From the NCBI GenBank assembly GCA_019637915.1, contig JAHBUV010000001.1:2512565-2576564 (forward strand): 64,000 nt of DNA. Reading direction: 5' to 3'. Below the pieces are notes generated by a model. That model was not told the DNA's origin, made no database searches, and was given only the letters and a program-made list of their open reading frames with translations. Positions within the stretch are counted from its first letter, which is position 1, and each line of letters starts with the position of its first letter. The translations under genes were made by a program, and so were the position numbers. Of the stretch, positions 48,373 to 56,971 are shown one piece after another. Source of the stretch: Pseudobdellovibrionaceae bacterium. Lineage in GTDB: Bacteria; Bdellovibrionota; Bdellovibrionia; Bdellovibrionales; Bdellovibrionaceae.

Positions 48373-48651
48373 ATGAGCCGCATCGTTCTCACCACCATTT
48401 TCATGGCCGCTTTGGTCGTCGCGCCCGCGATGGTCCACGCGCAAGACAAAGCCGCCGGGAAGCCCGGGCGCAAAGCCACTTTGAATTTCGAAGATGAGTT
48501 GGTGGAAGGTTCGACGCAGAAGCCGGAACTCTTCTATCTTTTCCAGAAGAAGAATTTCAACTACAAGCGGTTGATCAAGCTCCGCCAGAATTTTTTGCCC
48601 GAAATGAGAAAAACATCTGAGGATATCCAGCGGGTTCGGGGGGGGAATTGA
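48373..48651 (+). CDS. Small periplasmic CglF/GltF-like protein
   Basis: 92 residues with signal peptide (ending MVHAQ). A short mature domain has the pattern LNFEDELVEGSTQKPELFYLFQKKNFNYKRLIKLRQNFLPEM. This FED-x-x-VEG ... LIxLRxNF pattern is one I associate with the small CglF/GltF protein of gliding clusters, recalled from memory and unverified. Its stop shares bases with the TTG start of the FHA/TonB gene, so it is tightly coupled to it. Confidence 0.68.
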   Translation: MSRIVLTTIFMAALVVAPAMVHAQDKAAGKPGRKATLNFEDELVEGSTQKPELFYLFQKKNFNYKRLIKLRQNFLPEMRKTSEDIQRVRGGN

Positions 48652-50792
48652 GATCACCAGTCATTCTGCGCGTATTCCGTGGCTCTCAGCTCGTTGAGGT
48701 GAAGCAATTCGACGCCGATCAAATCGTCGTCGGCCGTCAAGCCGAGGTCCAATTGGACCTCCAGGACGAAGGCGTTTCCCCGATCCATTGCATGATCGAA
48801 CTCCGCGATCAGGGTTACTACGTTTGTGACCTGGGCTCCAGCGGCGGCACTTTCAAAAACGGCCAGGCTGTTTTGGACGAGTCGCTGAATTCCGGCGACG
48901 AGATCCAAGTTGGTCCTTTCCGCGTTGTTTTCTATGTCGGCGTTCCCAAACCCAAGGTCGCTCCGCCGGTGACGGCGACGCCTCCGCCTCCTCCTCCGGC
49001 ACCGGTTGAAAAGCCGGTTGAAAAGAAGGAAGAGAAAGCCGCCGTTGTGATCCCGGTCGCGCCGCCCGTGGCCGCGTCCCCGGAGCCGACTCCGTCCATT
49101 CCCGCCAGCCGTCCGACCGAAGAGAAAAAAGCGGCTCCCGTGGCCGTGCCCGCCAGCAAGCCGGCGGCTTCAGCTTCGGCGAAAACGTCGAGCGCGCCGG
49201 TCCGCCCGGAAATCCGCGGCGTTCAAGGCGGCAAAAAGAAACGCAAAAAAACCGGCCCCACCTTCGCTCCTCCGAGCGAAGTGAAAGATCTGCGCCAGCA
49301 CCTCAAGCCGGCGAAGGGCAACATCGTTGAGGTGGTCGTCGCTTGGCGCGAACGCATCATCGACACGGTCCATCTGCGCACGCGCGGGCAGCATCGCCTC
49401 GGACCCAATCCGCGCGATGCCATCCGCCTCGCCAACGCGGGCGTGCCGAAGAACTGGTCCTTGGTGGAAATCGACACGGCCGTGAAAGTCCATGTCGCTG
49501 ACTCCATGGATTTCGAAATGATCACGGCCTCGCAAGGCCGCCGCAAAATGGACGAGTGCCTGGCCAGCGGCAAAGCCCAGCGGGCCGGCAGCGCCACCGT
49601 CGTGCGCCTCGACCAGAACGAGATGATCTGCTTGGGCCTGGGTGAAATCCAATTGTTCATCCGTTACGCCCCGCAAGCCCCGGTCGTGCCGATGCTGCCC
49701 CCCATGGGCCTCAGCGGCGCCGAGATGAGCGGCTTGATCATGGCGATGATGCTGACGGGTCTCCTGGCTTTCTACATCTCGGCCACGACGCCGAAGGACC
49801 TGTACGAAACGCCCCAGGAAGATCTGACCCACACGGCGCAGATCATCTTCAATCAGCCGCCGCCGAAGCCGGAACCGCCGCCTCCTCCGCCCCCGGAGCC
49901 TCCACCGCCGCCGCCGCAAAAGCCCCCGCCACCGCCTCCTCCTCCGAAAAAAGTGGAGATGGCTGACAAGCAGAAAGAGGCTCAGAAAAAAGGCCAGGCG
50001 AACAATGTGGCTGCGCAAAAAGCCCAGACCGCCGGTCGCGCTTCGGAAGTGATGCCGATCCCGAACTCTCAGAACCGCCCGAAGAAATTCACGGCAGTGA
50101 AGCAAGGCGGGGCCCAGAAGACGAGCGAAACGGCCAGTGCCAACGCGCAATCGAAAGACGTCACGAAGGTCGGTTTGTTTTCGGCCTTCGGCGGCGGCGG
50201 CATGCGCTCGAAGCTGGACCAAGCCTACTCCGGCTCCGGCGAAGTGCTCGGTCAGGCCGATCGAGCCACGGGGACCTCGGGTTTCAACGAGGACCGCGCC
50301 GGCGACGACCTGGGTTCGAAGTTCAAAGCCACGGGGGCCGGCGGCAAAGGCACGGCCACCCAAGGCATCGCTGGCATCGGCACCAAAGGCCGTGGGTCGG
50401 GCCAATCGGCTTACGGCGCCGCGGATGGTTTCGGTTCGAAGACCTCGGTGGCCGTCGAAGCGGGCGGGGCCGAGGAGGATTTCGTCGGCACCATCGACAA
50501 GGAAGCCGTCCGTCGCCGCGTCCGCCACTACCTGCACGAGATCCGCGGTTGCTACAACCGCGAGTTGAACCGCATGGAGAAGGGCCGTCGCCTCGAAGGG
50601 AAAGTGGTGGTCAGCTGGGAGATCATCGCCAAGGGGGCCGCGCGCAACGTGCGCATCAAGTCCTCGACGCTGGGGAACGCCGCCGTGGAGAATTGCATCC
50701 GCGAGCGTCTGGCCAGCTGGAGTTTCCCGGAGCCGCCCGTCGGGATGACGGCGGAAGTGTCGTACCCGTTTTATTTGAGACCTGAAAATTAA
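48648..50792 (+). CDS. gltG: FHA plus TonB-like inner-membrane protein (GltG-like)
   Basis: 714 residues from a TTG at 48648. An N-terminal FHA domain (about 1-95; IVVGRQAEVQLDLQDEGVSPIHCMI, CDLGSSGGTFKNG) is followed by a Pro/Lys/Ala linker and a second FHA-like region (about 210-350, DAIRLANAGVPKNWSLVEI). One membrane helix lies at about 362-382 (GLIMAMMLTGLLAFYIS). A poly-Pro periplasmic arm follows (PKPEPPPPPPPEPPPPPPQK). The C-terminal AgmX/PglI-type TonB-like domain is at about 620-712 (RRRVRHYLHEIRGCYNREL, ASWSFPEP). It would carry motor force across the periplasm while sensing phospho-proteins inside. Confidence 0.85.
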   Translation: MRSPVILRVFRGSQLVEVKQFDADQIVVGRQAEVQLDLQDEGVSPIHCMIELRDQGYYVCDLGSSGGTFKNGQAVLDESLNSGDEIQVGPFRVVFYVGVPKPKVAPPVTATPPPPPPAPVEKPVEKKEEKAAVVIPVAPPVAASPEPTPSIPASRPTEEKKAAPVAVPASKPAASASAKTSSAPVRPEIRGVQGGKKKRKKTGPTFAPPSEVKDLRQHLKPAKGNIVEVVVAWRERIIDTVHLRTRGQHRLGPNPRDAIRLANAGVPKNWSLVEIDTAVKVHVADSMDFEMITASQGRRKMDECLASGKAQRAGSATVVRLDQNEMICLGLGEIQLFIRYAPQAPVVPMLPPMGLSGAEMSGLIMAMMLTGLLAFYISATTPKDLYETPQEDLTHTAQIIFNQPPPKPEPPPPPPPEPPPPPPQKPPPPPPPPKKVEMADKQKEAQKKGQANNVAAQKAQTAGRASEVMPIPNSQNRPKKFTAVKQGGAQKTSETASANAQSKDVTKVGLFSAFGGGGMRSKLDQAYSGSGEVLGQADRATGTSGFNEDRAGDDLGSKFKATGAGGKGTATQGIAGIGTKGRGSGQSAYGAADGFGSKTSVAVEAGGAEEDFVGTIDKEAVRRRVRHYLHEIRGCYNRELNRMEKGRRLEGKVVVSWEIIAKGAARNVRIKSSTLGNAAVENCIRERLASWSFPEPPVGMTAEVSYPFYLRPEN

Positions 50793-50821
50793 GTGATTGA
50801 GATTCCAACGAGGAGGAACAC

Positions 50822-51484
50822 GTGAATCCGACCGCTGTAGACAATATGAACTTCATCCAGAGAGCCTTCGTCGAAGGTGGATTCGTGATGTACATCATCG
50901 CGATCTTCTTCGTGCTGACTCTGCTCGTGATCGTCGAGCGCTTCCTGAAACTGCGCGCTCTGACGGTCGACAAAAAAGAATTCACCGACCAGATCTTCCG
51001 CATGGTGGTCGCCGGTGACTTGCGCCAGGCCGTGTCCTTCTGCGACAACCGCCCCGCGCCCCTCACCAACACGGTGAAGGCCGGTCTCATCCAGGCCATG
51101 AACCGCCGCCCGGACGAGGAAGTGCAAGTCGCCATGGACGCCGCCGTCATGCGCGAAATGCCGAAGGTCGAAGGTTGGACCTCCTTCCTCGCCGTGTTCG
51201 GGAACGTCGCGGTGCTCGCCGGACTGCTCGGGACCATCATCGGGATGGTGGGCTCCTTCCGCGCCGTGGCTGAAGCCGACGCCGCCACCAAGGCCGTCGA
51301 GCTCTCGAAAGGGATTTCTCACGCCCTGAACTGTACCGCTTTCGGTCTGATCGTCGCTATCATGGCGATGGTGGCCTACGGTCTGTTCCAGCACCGCATC
51401 CAGAAGACGGAGAACGAAGTCGTTGAAACCAGCATGACCTTGTTGAATCTCGTCGTTGCGAATCGCGACAAGATGAAGGACTGA
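50822..51484 (+). CDS. aglR: MotA/TolQ/ExbB-type proton channel (AglR-like)
   Basis: 220 residues from a GTG behind GGAGG. Three membrane helices: VMYIIAIFFVLTLLVIVERF, SFLAVFGNVAVLAGLLGTIIGMVGSF and ALNCTAFGLIVAIMAMVAYGLF. The middle and last carry the conserved TolQ signature (LLGTIIGMVGSFRAVA and GISHALNCTAFGLIVAI). Forms a proton-conducting stator with the two following TolR-like proteins, as AglRQS does in Myxococcus gliding. The symbol rests on cluster context. Confidence 0.85.
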   Translation: MNPTAVDNMNFIQRAFVEGGFVMYIIAIFFVLTLLVIVERFLKLRALTVDKKEFTDQIFRMVVAGDLRQAVSFCDNRPAPLTNTVKAGLIQAMNRRPDEEVQVAMDAAVMREMPKVEGWTSFLAVFGNVAVLAGLLGTIIGMVGSFRAVAEADAATKAVELSKGISHALNCTAFGLIVAIMAMVAYGLFQHRIQKTENEVVETSMTLLNLVVANRDKMKD

Positions 51485-51485
51485 A

Positions 51486-51965
51486 ATGGCTGACATTCAG
51501 GAAGGCGGCAAAGGCCGCGGCAGATCAAGAAACGTGGAACTGAATCTGGTTCCTTTCATCGACCTGATGAGCGTTCTCATCACGTTCCTCCTCATCACGG
51601 CGGTGTGGACGCAGGTGTCGATGATCCAGATCGGCAGTTCCCTTTACGGGAAGAAGTCGGACACGCAACCGAATCCCGAGCCGCCGCCCATGTCCGAGAT
51701 CGTCCTGAAGGTCGAAGTCAAAACGTCTGGTTACGTGCTGACGGTGGGCAAGCAGATGATTTCCTTGCCCCTGCAGGGCGGCGAGTACGACGACGCCGGT
51801 TTGATCGCGCAGCTCCAGCGGGTCAAGCAACTGTATCCCGAAAAAGTCGATGGCGTCGTCGCCATCGAGGACGTGCTTCCCTACAATCAACTGATCAAGG
51901 CCATGGATGATCTGCTCACCGCCGGTTTTCCGGCGATTTCCGTGGCCACCGGGGGACCGAACTGA
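51486..51965 (+). CDS. aglQ: ExbD/TolR-like stator protein, first copy (AglQ-like)
   Basis: 159 residues: a short Gly/Arg-rich cytoplasmic N-terminus, then the ExbD membrane segment with the essential-type Asp in LNLVPFIDLMSVLITFLLITAVW, then a periplasmic domain (EIVLKVEVKTSGYVLTVGKQ, QLKQLYPEKVDGVVAIEDVLPYNQL-like strands, AGFPAISVATGG). Starts one base after the TolQ-like stop. Its stop codon overlaps the next start. Confidence 0.84.
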   Translation: MADIQEGGKGRGRSRNVELNLVPFIDLMSVLITFLLITAVWTQVSMIQIGSSLYGKKSDTQPNPEPPPMSEIVLKVEVKTSGYVLTVGKQMISLPLQGGEYDDAGLIAQLQRVKQLYPEKVDGVVAIEDVLPYNQLIKAMDDLLTAGFPAISVATGGPN

Positions 51966-52558
51966 TGGCGATCCAAAGACCGGGTGAAAGACACCGCTAC
52001 CACAACATCCTGAAAAAACGGAAAGGCAAGCGCGGCATCGTCGCCCTCTTGTCCCTGACCGCCATGGTGGACATGTTCACCGTGCTGGTGATTTTCCTTC
52101 TGCAGAATTTCTCCGGCGAGGACCAGATGCTGCAGCTTCACAAGGACATCCAGTTGCCCAAGGCGAAGTCCATCAAGGAGCTGAAGCCCGCTTTCGTCGT
52201 GACCATCAGCAAAAAAGAACTGCTGATCGATCAGACGGTGGTCGGCGACACCGAGCAAGTGAGGGCGCAGGAAGATTGGACCATCCAACCTCTCGAGCAG
52301 CAGATGCGCGACAACTTGGCCAAGGCCAAAATCGAATTTGAAACGAAACTTCAAAACCGCATCCGCGACGCCGTCCAAAACGCGCGCGGCGACAAGGCAG
52401 AAGACCCCAATTCCTGGAATAAGGTGACTATTCAGGCCGATAAGGATATCGATATCCTCACGGTGAAAAAAGTGATGTACACCGTCACGGAAGCCGGCGC
52501 CGGCGAAATCAATTTCGCGGTGATGAAAGAACAGGATCAGGCCAAACAGAACAACTGA
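51965..52558 (+). CDS. aglS: ExbD/TolR-like stator protein, second copy (AglS-like)
   Basis: 197 residues. The membrane segment has the proton-carrying Asp in LTAMVDMFTVLVIFLLQNFSG. The periplasmic part is longer and more charged than in the first copy (IEFETKLQNRIRDAVQNARGDK, VTIQADKDIDILTVKKVMYTV). Two distinct TolR proteins per TolQ is the AglRQS pattern. Ends 11 nt before the lptC-lptA fusion. Confidence 0.84.
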   Translation: MAIQRPGERHRYHNILKKRKGKRGIVALLSLTAMVDMFTVLVIFLLQNFSGEDQMLQLHKDIQLPKAKSIKELKPAFVVTISKKELLIDQTVVGDTEQVRAQEDWTIQPLEQQMRDNLAKAKIEFETKLQNRIRDAVQNARGDKAEDPNSWNKVTIQADKDIDILTVKKVMYTVTEAGAGEINFAVMKEQDQAKQNN

Positions 52559-52569
52559 CCGGGGCAGGG

Positions 52570-53547
52570 GTGCAGAAGTTCCGGAACATCATCTTTATCG
52601 CTCTCCTGGGACTTCTCTTCGCGGAAGTCCTCATCGTTTTTCCGGCCCATGTTGGGCGCCAGAAGGACGCCTCCGCTCCGGCGACGCCTTCGGATGAAGC
52701 GGAAATGACCGCGCCCGGCGCCACCGAACAGAAGATGCGCGGCGTGCACCTCGTCGAAAGCCAGAAAGGCAGCCGTGACTGGGAGCTTTTCGCGCAAGCC
52801 GCCGAGGGCAATCAGGGCAAGGGCACCTGGAATCTGCAAAACATGCGCGTGCTGTTTTACAACCGCGACAAAGTCGAATTCACCGTGACCGGGCAGGACG
52901 GCAGCATCGACATGAAGACGAAGGACATGAGGGTGCGCGGCGATGTGGTGACGACCTCGGCGAACGGCTATACTTTTCGCACGCAGGAAGTGGAGTACAG
53001 CTCCCAGAACCGGAAAATCATCAGCCCTTCCGCGGTTCTCATGACTGGCCCCAAGGATCGGGACGGCGAGGGCATGAAGGTGCGCGGTCGGCGCATGATC
53101 GTCGATGTTGAAAGCAGCCGCATGACCATTCCTGAAAGCGTCACGGCGGAAAAAGCCATCAGCCGGGGGCGTTTCGTCAAACTCGCCTCTCAAGCCGTGG
53201 AATTCAGCGGCCGCAACAAAACGGCGCGTTTTTCCGGCAACGTCGTCATGGAGTATGACCGCATGAAGGTGGAGGGGCCGGAGGCCAGCTTTCTCTCCGC
53301 GGGATCCGACAATTTCCTCTCGAATGTGCAGTTCAGCGGCGGCATCAAAGTCAGCGATCTCGATAAATTCGCCACCAGCGAGAATCTCAACCTGGACCTT
53401 CTCGCGAATCGTTTCGTGTTCACGGGGAAGCCCAAAGTGTACCAAAACAACGACGAGCTGTCCGGCGAGCAAATCATCTTTCTCGACGGCGGGAAAAAAG
53501 TTAAGGTGGAAGGGGTGAGGGCCCGCGTGGAGAAAACGGAAAAATGA
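52570..53547 (+). CDS. lptC: Fused LptC-LptA LPS transport protein
   Basis: 325 residues from a GTG. An N-terminal membrane anchor ([19 protein letters not shown]) is followed by an LptC-type beta-jellyroll (about 55-190; [48 protein letters not shown]). A second OstA/LptA-type jellyroll follows (about 200-320; [46 protein letters not shown]). Normally LptC and LptA are separate proteins forming the periplasmic bridge; here one chain would carry both. No separate lptA follows; lptB comes next (4-nt overlap). Confidence 0.85.
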   Translation: MQKFRNIIFIALLGLLFAEVLIVFPAHVGRQKDASAPATPSDEAEMTAPGATEQKMRGVHLVESQKGSRDWELFAQAAEGNQGKGTWNLQNMRVLFYNRDKVEFTVTGQDGSIDMKTKDMRVRGDVVTTSANGYTFRTQEVEYSSQNRKIISPSAVLMTGPKDRDGEGMKVRGRRMIVDVESSRMTIPESVTAEKAISRGRFVKLASQAVEFSGRNKTARFSGNVVMEYDRMKVEGPEASFLSAGSDNFLSNVQFSGGIKVSDLDKFATSENLNLDLLANRFVFTGKPKVYQNNDELSGEQIIFLDGGKKVKVEGVRARVEKTEK

Positions 53548-54266
53548 GCGTTCTGCAAGTTCGAGACATCGCCAAGACCTACAAGAACCGCCACGTCGTG
53601 GACGGCGTGTCCTTCGAGGTGGAGTCCGGTCAGGTGGTCGGCCTTCTCGGTCCCAACGGGGCCGGTAAAACCACATCCTTCTACATGGTCGTCGGTTTGG
53701 TGCACCCGGACCGCGGACAGATCGTGCTCGACGGCGAGATCATCACATCTCAGCCCATGTACCGCCGCGCCCGGATCGGCTTGTCTTACCTCGCTCAGGA
53801 ACCCAGCATTTTCCGTCGCCTCACCGTTTCCGAAAACATCGTCGTGGCTCTCGAGGCCCATGGCTACGGGGGGCCGGAGCGCGCCGAGCGTTTGGAGTCC
53901 CTCCTCAGTGACTTCCGCATCCAGCACATCCGTGACAGCCGTGGTTACGCTCTCTCGGGGGGCGAGCGCCGCCGCGTGGAGATCGCCCGTGCCCTCGCTG
54001 GGGAACCGAAATTCATTCTCCTGGACGAGCCTTTCGCCGGGATTGACCCCATTGCGGTGGCCGATATCCAGAACATCGTGAGAGAATTGAAGGCGAGAGG
54101 GATCGGTGTTTTGATCACCGACCACAACGTGCGGGAGACATTGGGGATTTGCGATGTCGCTTACATCCTGAAAGACGGCAAGATCCAGGTGAGCGGAACC
54201 AGCGATGAAATCGCCAACTCCGAGATCGCGCGGAAGTTCTACTTGGGAGAGAACTTCAGGCTTTAA
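53544..54266 (+). CDS. lptB: LPS export ABC ATPase LptB
   Basis: Powers LPS extraction from the inner membrane with LptFG. 240 residues with Walker [19 protein letters not shown]-loop [17 protein letters not shown], signature [15 protein letters not shown], Walker [14 protein letters not shown] and H-loop [10 protein letters not shown], all typical of LptB. The ATPase domain is complete, and the family tail (AREFY-like, [13 protein letters not shown]) is present. lptF and lptG are not in the window. Confidence 0.97.
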   Translation: MSVLQVRDIAKTYKNRHVVDGVSFEVESGQVVGLLGPNGAGKTTSFYMVVGLVHPDRGQIVLDGEIITSQPMYRRARIGLSYLAQEPSIFRRLTVSENIVVALEAHGYGGPERAERLESLLSDFRIQHIRDSRGYALSGGERRRVEIARALAGEPKFILLDEPFAGIDPIAVADIQNIVRELKARGIGVLITDHNVRETLGICDVAYILKDGKIQVSGTSDEIANSEIARKFYLGENFRL

Positions 54267-54286
54267 GCGGGAATAGAGGGAAGAAC

Positions 54287-55711
54287 GTGGCACTCCGGCA
54301 GACAATGAGCCTCAGCCAGAACCTGGTCATCACGCCGCAATTGCAGCAGGCGATCAAACTGCTGCAGATGTCGCGCATGGAGATGGAGAGCGCCGTTCGT
54401 TCCGAGCTGGAGGAGAACCCCATCCTGGAAGAGGCCGAGGTCCTGAAGGAAGAGGATCTGCAGCGCACCAAAGAGGCCGCGCAGGAAGTGGAAGGCGCGC
54501 CCGGCGAAGCCGAGGCCGCGCAGGATCCCCAGAAGCAGGATGAGTTCGAGTGGGAAAGCTACCTCGAGGCGGCCAGCAAACCGCCCCGTGAAAATTCCAG
54601 CGGTTCCGAAGAGATCATGAACTACGAGAACGTCATCTCGACGACCCAGACCCTCTATGACCACCTTGCCTGGCAGGCCAAAATGAACGGCCTGTCGGAG
54701 GAGGAGGAGCGCGTCGTCGAGGTCCTGATCGGCTATGTCGATGACGACGGCTACATCAAAACGCCGCTCTCCCAGATCGCCGAGGAGGAAAAAGTCCCCC
54801 TCGACGAGCTCGAGGATTTCATCACCCTCATCCACGAGTTCGACCCGCCCGGCGTGGGCGCCCGCGACCTCAAGGAATGCCTCCTGGTTCAGGCGAAGCA
54901 TCTCGAGGAAGACACCATCGACCTCGTCAACCTGATCAACAACCACCTCAAGGATCTCGAGAAGAAGAACTTCGACGCCATCGCCAAGGCGATGAACAAG
55001 GACATCCGCGAGATCGCCGAGATGGCCCAGATCATCTACGAGATGGACCCGAAACCGGGCCGCGCTTACGCCCCGAACGAGACCCAGTACGTGACCCCGG
55101 ACGTCTACGTCTACAAGGTCGGCGACGACTACGTCGTGTCCCTGAACGAGGACGGCATGCCGCGCCTGAAGATCTCGAACTTCTACAAGAACATGCTGAA
55201 GGGCGGGGGGGCCTCCAAGCAGGAGCAGGAGTACATCCAGGAGAAGGTGAAGTCCGCGGTGTGGCTGATCAAGTCCATCCACCAGCGCAACCGCACCATC
55301 TACAAGGTCACCGAATCCATCGTGAAGCACCAGCGCGAGTTCTTCGAGAAGGGCGGCGCGCACCTGAAACCGATGGTCCTGCGCGACATCGCCAACGACA
55401 TCGGCATGCACGAATCCACCGTCAGCCGCGTCACCACGGCGAAGTACGTGCACACGCCCCAGGGCATCTACGAGCTCAAATACTTCTTCAACTCCGGCAT
55501 CAACTCGAGCGACGGCGACATGGCCAGCGAGTCGGTCAAGCTGCGCATCAAGGACATGGTCGGCAAGGAAGACGCCAAGAACCCGCTGTCGGACCAGAAG
55601 CTCGCCGAGCTGCTGGCCAAAGAGGGCATCCAGATCGCCCGCCGCACCGTCGCCAAGTACCGCGAGATGCTGCGGATCCTGCCGAGCAGCCAGCGCAAGA
55701 AGTATTTCTGA
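54287..55711 (+). CDS. rpoN: RNA polymerase sigma-54 factor RpoN
   Basis: 474 residues from a GTG. Region I is Gln/Leu-rich (SLSQNLVITPQLQQAIKLLQMSRMEME), region II acidic, then core-binding helices (FDPPGVGARDLKECLLVQAKHL), the HTH (LRDIANDIGMHESTVSRVTTAKYVHTPQGIYELKYFF), and the RpoN box (ARRTVAKYREML) close to the end. Needs AAA+ activators such as the FHA protein at 31197. Its place after lptB is the classical arrangement. Confidence 0.97.
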   Translation: MALRQTMSLSQNLVITPQLQQAIKLLQMSRMEMESAVRSELEENPILEEAEVLKEEDLQRTKEAAQEVEGAPGEAEAAQDPQKQDEFEWESYLEAASKPPRENSSGSEEIMNYENVISTTQTLYDHLAWQAKMNGLSEEEERVVEVLIGYVDDDGYIKTPLSQIAEEEKVPLDELEDFITLIHEFDPPGVGARDLKECLLVQAKHLEEDTIDLVNLINNHLKDLEKKNFDAIAKAMNKDIREIAEMAQIIYEMDPKPGRAYAPNETQYVTPDVYVYKVGDDYVVSLNEDGMPRLKISNFYKNMLKGGGASKQEQEYIQEKVKSAVWLIKSIHQRNRTIYKVTESIVKHQREFFEKGGAHLKPMVLRDIANDIGMHESTVSRVTTAKYVHTPQGIYELKYFFNSGINSSDGDMASESVKLRIKDMVGKEDAKNPLSDQKLAELLAKEGIQIARRTVAKYREMLRILPSSQRKKYF

Positions 55712-55718
55712 ACGGCCG

Positions 55719-55747
55719 TTGCGTGGGACGCGGGGCTTTGCTAAACC
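55719..55747 (+). promoter_or_regulatory. Candidate leaderless promoter of apt
   Basis: TTGCGT (55719-55724), 17-nt spacer, TAAACC (55742-55747). The predicted +1 coincides with the apt ATG at 55754. The -10 match is modest. Confidence 0.35.
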
Positions 55748-55753
55748 CCTCCC

Positions 55754-56251
55754 ATGGACCTCAAAAAACTGATCCGCGACATCCCCGATTTCCCCCGACC
55801 CGGCATCCTCTTCCGCGACATCACGCCTTTGCTGAAGGACCCGGCGGCCCTCCGTCACGTGGCGGAAAAGCTCGTGGAGGGAGTGGATCTGCGGCAGGTC
55901 GACCACGTCGCCGGCATCGAGTCGCGGGGGTTCATCCTCGGCATGCTGCTGGCCGCCCATCATGGCAAGGGCTTCCTGCCGATCCGCAAGGCCGGCAAGC
56001 TGCCGCCGCCGACGGTGGGGCGGAGTTACGCGCTGGAGTACGGCGAATCCGCTCTCGAGCTCAATCCGGGTTCGGGCCGGGTGCTCGTGGTCGATGACGT
56101 GCTGGCGACGGGCGGGACCCTGCGCGCCGCCATCGAGCTTTGCGAGGAGGCCGGCTACGAGGTGAAGGACGCGGTCGTTCTGATCAATCTCACGTTCCTG
56201 AATGATATGAAATTCGAGGGCCGCGACATTTCCTCGGTGATCCGGTACTAG
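55754..56251 (+). CDS. apt: Adenine phosphoribosyltransferase
   Basis: Salvages adenine to AMP with PRPP, useful to an organism living on prey nucleotides. 165 residues with the family N-terminus (IPDFPRPGILFRDITPLLKD), IESRGFILG, and the PRPP loop VLVVDDVLATGGTLRAAIEL. No SD before the ATG. It sits between rpoN and hpf, where the classical block has no gene, so it is an insertion relative to E. coli order. Confidence 0.96.
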   Translation: MDLKKLIRDIPDFPRPGILFRDITPLLKDPAALRHVAEKLVEGVDLRQVDHVAGIESRGFILGMLLAAHHGKGFLPIRKAGKLPPPTVGRSYALEYGESALELNPGSGRVLVVDDVLATGGTLRAAIELCEEAGYEVKDAVVLINLTFLNDMKFEGRDISSVIRY

Positions 56252-56428
56252 TCAGGTTTTTCCCCCGGAGCGACCGCCCAGAAGTTCGACGAAATCGCGC
56301 CGATTCCCGGGAAGGCGCGCGTCTCATTTCGAGAATCGCCCCTCCCGCACCTCATCTTTGGTCCAGGTCCAGCCGATCTGACATTATCCACGGCCCGCTC
56401 GAGGCCTCGTGGACCGAAGGAGAGAAAC

Positions 56429-56800
56429 ATGAAGCTGAATTTCGCGTTCAAGCACCTCGACCGCTCCGAAGCCCTGGAGAAATACACCAAGGAAAGCCTC
56501 GAAGGCATCGGGCGATTTTTGCTGAAGGACGGGTACGGATCCGTTTACTACAGCAAAACCAATCATGAGTTCTGCGTCGAGGTGTCGGTGAACACGCGGG
56601 AGAAGTATTTCCGCGCCGTGGCCTTGAACAGCGACCCTTACGAGGCGGTGGACGCGGTCATGTCGAAGCTCGAGAAGCAATTCTTGAAGACCCGCAAGGT
56701 GGTGCAGAACCACAAACATCCCGAGCTGTCCCGCACCGGCAAGCTCGATCAGATGAACGGGCAGTTCGAAGTGAACCTGAGAATGAAAAAAGCGGCGTAA
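56429..56800 (+). CDS. hpf: Ribosome hibernation-promoting factor HPF
   Basis: 123 residues of the short/intermediate HPF/RaiA family: KLNFAFKHLDRSEALEKYTKESL opening, VYYSKTNHEFCVEVSVNT central strands, and the basic helix DAVMSKLEKQFLKTRKVVQNHKH. Binds 30S and inactivates ribosomes in non-growing cells. Its place downstream of lptB-rpoN agrees with the classical hpf. GGAGAG precedes the ATG. The 177-nt gap after apt holds no other feature I can support. Confidence 0.9.
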   Translation: MKLNFAFKHLDRSEALEKYTKESLEGIGRFLLKDGYGSVYYSKTNHEFCVEVSVNTREKYFRAVALNSDPYEAVDAVMSKLEKQFLKTRKVVQNHKHPELSRTGKLDQMNGQFEVNLRMKKAA

Positions 56801-56825
56801 GTCCATTGTGCCGCCGCGGCCCACG

Positions 56826-56864
56826 AACCCCCGGTGCTTCCCTGAAGCCCGGGGGTTTTCTTTT
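56826..56864 (+). terminator. Rho-independent terminator after hpf
   Basis: AACCCCCGG pairs with CCGGGGGTT, with an inner GCTTC/GAAGC stem, followed by a T-rich run. It ends the long rpoN-region transcript before metK. Confidence 0.88.
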
Positions 56865-56914
56865 GGGGCGTGGACCCCGCCCAGGCTGCCACTCTGCGGC
56901 CAGGAGGGGTCTTC

Positions 56915-56944
56915 TTGACCCCCTGCGCCTTCTATGGGTAGGTT
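56915..56944 (+). promoter_or_regulatory. Candidate sigma-70 promoter of metK
   Basis: TTGACC (56915-56920), 18-nt spacer, TAGGTT (56939-56944), 27 nt before the ATG. No SAM-riboswitch-like structure is apparent in the 107 nt between the terminator and the start. Confidence 0.5.
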
Positions 56945-56971
56945 CACTGCCAAAGACCCTTCAATCGCTGC

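Noticed and set aside
56865-56971. Possible SAM riboswitch before metK
   Set aside because: Only about 107 nt remain after the hpf terminator; no multi-helix core is visible, and a simple TTGACC/TAGGTT promoter explains the region.
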